Source: Serpentinimonas raichei
GTDB lineage: Bacteria; Pseudomonadota; Gammaproteobacteria; Burkholderiales; Burkholderiaceae_C
NCBI RefSeq assembly: GCF_000828895.1
Contig: NZ_AP014568.1
Location: 875,858-939,857, forward strand
Direction of reading: 5' to 3'
Length of the DNA: 64,000 nucleotides
Of this stretch, positions 62,448 through 64,000 are shown piece after piece. The notes under the pieces were generated by a model, which was not told where the DNA came from, did not search any database, and worked only from the letters and a program-made list of their open reading frames with translations. A program made the position numbers and the translations under genes. How positions within the stretch are numbered: position 1 is the first letter of the stretch; each line of letters opens with the position of its first letter.

Positions 62448-63413
62448 ATGCGCCGCGACACCTTTCTCAAATCCCTGACGGCACTGGCGGCGGTCAGCGC
62501 CACCGGCTTGCCCCTGACGGCGTGGGCGCAGACTGCGCTGCGCCTGATGATCCCGGCCAATCCGGGCGGCGGCTGGGACCTGACCGGGCGCGCCCTCGGC
62601 CAAGCCCTGCAGGATGCCGGGCAGGCGCGGTCGGTGACCTTCGAAAACCGCGGCGGGGCTGCGGGTACGATCGGGCTGGCGCAGTTTTACAACGCACGCC
62701 GCGCCGACCCGGACGCCTTGTTGGTGATGGGGGCGGTGATGCTGGGCGGCATCATCACCGGACGGCCGCCGGTGAGCATCACCCAGCTCACGCCGATTGC
62801 GCGCCTGACGACCGAGTTCAACGTGTTCGTGCTGCCGGCCGATTCGCCGCTGCGCACCATGCGCGATGTGGTCGAGCAGTTGCGGCGCGACCCCGGCAGC
62901 GTGAAATGGGGCGGCGGTTCGCGCGGCTCCACCGAACACGTGGCGGCGGCCCTGATCGCCCGTGCGGCGGGCGTCGACGCCGGGCGCATCAATTACGTGC
63001 CGTTTCGTGGCGGCGGCGAGGCGGTGGCGGCCATTCTGGGCGGCAACGTGACGGTCGGCGGCAGCGGCCTGAGCGAGTTCCTGCCCCACATTCAGGCCGG
63101 GCGCATGCGCGCCATTGCCGTCACCTCCGAGCAGCGCCTGCCCGGGCACAACATCCCGACCCTGCGCGAGCAAGGCATCGACGTGGTGATCGGCAACTGG
63201 CGCGGCGTCTATGGCGCGGCGGGCATCACGCCAGCGCAACGTGCCGCGCTGACCGAGCGGGTGCAGCGCGCCACCGAAAGCCAAACCTGGCGCACGGCCT
63301 TGCAAACCAATGGCTGGACGCCGGCGTTCTTGTCCGGGCCGGCTTTTGACCAGTTCGTCGAGCGCGACTTTGCCCGTCTGCGCGCCGTCATGGCGATGTC
63401 GGGCATGATCTGA
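62448..63413 (+). CDS. tctC: Tricarboxylate-binding protein TctC
   Basis: 321 residues with a signal peptide (LTALAAVSATGLPLTAWAQT, Ala-x-Ala near residue 25; Arg-Arg-Asp at the start is Tat-like but likely Sec). TLRLMIPANPGGGWDLTGRA, NRGGAAGTIGLAQFYNARRA and VPFRGGGEAVAAILGGNVTV are TctC marks. Periplasmic partner of TctB/TctA. AGGAG upstream of ATG 62448. Confidence 0.94.
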   Translation: MRRDTFLKSLTALAAVSATGLPLTAWAQTALRLMIPANPGGGWDLTGRALGQALQDAGQARSVTFENRGGAAGTIGLAQFYNARRADPDALLVMGAVMLGGIITGRPPVSITQLTPIARLTTEFNVFVLPADSPLRTMRDVVEQLRRDPGSVKWGGGSRGSTEHVAAALIARAAGVDAGRINYVPFRGGGEAVAAILGGNVTVGGSGLSEFLPHIQAGRMRAIAVTSEQRLPGHNIPTLREQGIDVVIGNWRGVYGAAGITPAQRAALTERVQRATESQTWRTALQTNGWTPAFLSGPAFDQFVERDFARLRAVMAMSGMI

Positions 63414-63435
63414 GCCGCGCCGACGGAGCAAGGCC

Positions 63436-63993
63436 ATGACGCAACCCACCGAATCGCCGCAGGTGCCACAACCCGCGCACTCCGCGCACTCCTCGCACTC
63501 GGTCACGCTGCAGGTGCTGCTCTCGCTGGGGGTGATCGGGGTGGCGGCGCTGCTGGCTTACGGCGCGACGCAGATTCCCTCCGAGGCCGGGTATGCGGGC
63601 ATCGGGCCCAACTTTTTGCCTTGGGTGGTGGCGGCGGCCCTGCTGTTGTGCGGGGGCTTGCTGTTGCGCCAGGCCCTCACGGGCGGCTTCCAGGACCTCG
63701 ACGAGGCATCGGGGGCGGCGCGCGCCGACTGGCATGCTTGGGCTTGGGTCTCGGCTGGGGTGCTGGCCAACGCGGCATTGATCGAGCACATCGGTTTCGT
63801 GCTCAGTTGCGCCCTCTGCTTCATGCTGGCTGTGCGTGGCCTGCGCCTGGCCGCAGGCAAGCCCGGTGGTGGGCTGATGGGGCTGCTGCGCGACGCGGCC
63901 ATCGGCTTGCTGCTGGCGGCCCCGGTGTACTGGCTGTTTGCCCAACTGCTGGCGGTTAACCTGCCCGGCCTGACCGATACCGGTTGGATCTGA
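63436..63993 (+). CDS. tctB: Small membrane subunit TctB of the tripartite tricarboxylate transporter
   Basis: 185 residues with four hydrophobic segments (LGVIGVAALLAYGATQIPS, PNFLPWVVAAALLLCGGLLL, GFVLSCALCFMLAVRGL, AAIGLLLAAPVYWLFAQLLA). GYAGIGPNFLPWVV is typical. The N-terminus has an unusual H/S/A-rich stretch (PQPAHSAHSSHSVT). tctA would be expected directly beyond the right edge. Confidence 0.93.
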   Translation: MTQPTESPQVPQPAHSAHSSHSVTLQVLLSLGVIGVAALLAYGATQIPSEAGYAGIGPNFLPWVVAAALLLCGGLLLRQALTGGFQDLDEASGAARADWHAWAWVSAGVLANAALIEHIGFVLSCALCFMLAVRGLRLAAGKPGGGLMGLLRDAAIGLLLAAPVYWLFAQLLAVNLPGLTDTGWI

Positions 63994-64000
63994 GCCTACC

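Noticed and set aside
1..64000. CRISPR arrays, prophage genes, rRNA operons, replication origin
   Set aside because: No regularly spaced direct repeats, phage structural genes, rRNA sequence or DnaA-box cluster were seen.

Overview
The window is a 64-kb piece of a GC-rich chromosome from a betaproteobacterium of the order Burkholderiales, most likely family Comamonadaceae. This rests on gene content and order (thrS-infC-rpmI-rplT-pheS-pheT-ihfA, a cbb3 oxidase/FNR/hemN block, TctC-type binding proteins) and protein style; the genus cannot be fixed from sequence alone. Codon use is uniform except for one insertion sequence near 43-44 kb. Gene density is high and most intergenic gaps are short.

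Layout. 1-6.1 kb: flagellar filament locus on the minus strand, with two near-identical flagellin genes flanking fliD and a large glycosyltransferase that runs off the left edge. 6.2-9.4 kb: endonuclease/phosphatase-family protein, cardiolipin-synthase-like phospholipase D protein, folE and a short BLUF blue-light sensor. 9.4-12.5 kb (minus): gpmA, a C-terminal processing protease and a MoeB/ThiF adenylyltransferase. 12.6-14.9 kb: rhodanese, glutaredoxin, secB, gpsA. 15-20.7 kb: panB-panC (minus), nadC, ilvD, lgt. 20.7-32 kb: microaerobic respiration block, with a universal stress protein, ccoI-ccoS, ccoN-O-Q-P-G-H, fnr, hemN and a TauE/SafE-like membrane protein; three FNR-type boxes tie it together. 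32-33.7 kb: isocitrate lyase behind an AT-rich control region. 34-41.5 kb: translation operon thrS to ihfA, with an infC that starts on ATC. 41.5-46 kb: ogt, tRNA-Gly(CCC), a LysR gene split by an IS110-family element, and an M20 amidohydrolase. 46-53 kb: orphan TctC-type binding protein, tandem glycine riboswitch with a DadA-like dehydrogenase, amiC, tsaE, queG, tRNA-Ser(TGA). 52.5-58.6 kb: FeeM/LuxI-like acyltransferase convergent with a 7TM-PAS-GGDEF-EAL protein, then a DinG-type helicase. 58.6-64 kb: DUF4395 protein, dcd, cupin, and a tricarboxylate uptake locus (tctDE divergent from tctCB, cut by the right edge).

The most striking observation is the IS110-family element at about 42828-44450. 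Removing exactly this segment restores an in-frame 294-codon LysR gene. The non-coding stretch ahead of its recombinase contains an 8-nt copy of the reconstructed target site and a 9-nt copy of the element's own right end, each in a foldable region. That is what a bridge RNA with target-binding and donor-binding guides should look like. Other points of interest are the glycine riboswitch on a dadA-like gene, the folE-BLUF gene pair, the acyl-signal-synthase-like gene next to a c-di-GMP enzyme, a 20-nt-arm inverted repeat before thrS, and candidate operators at aceA and tctC.
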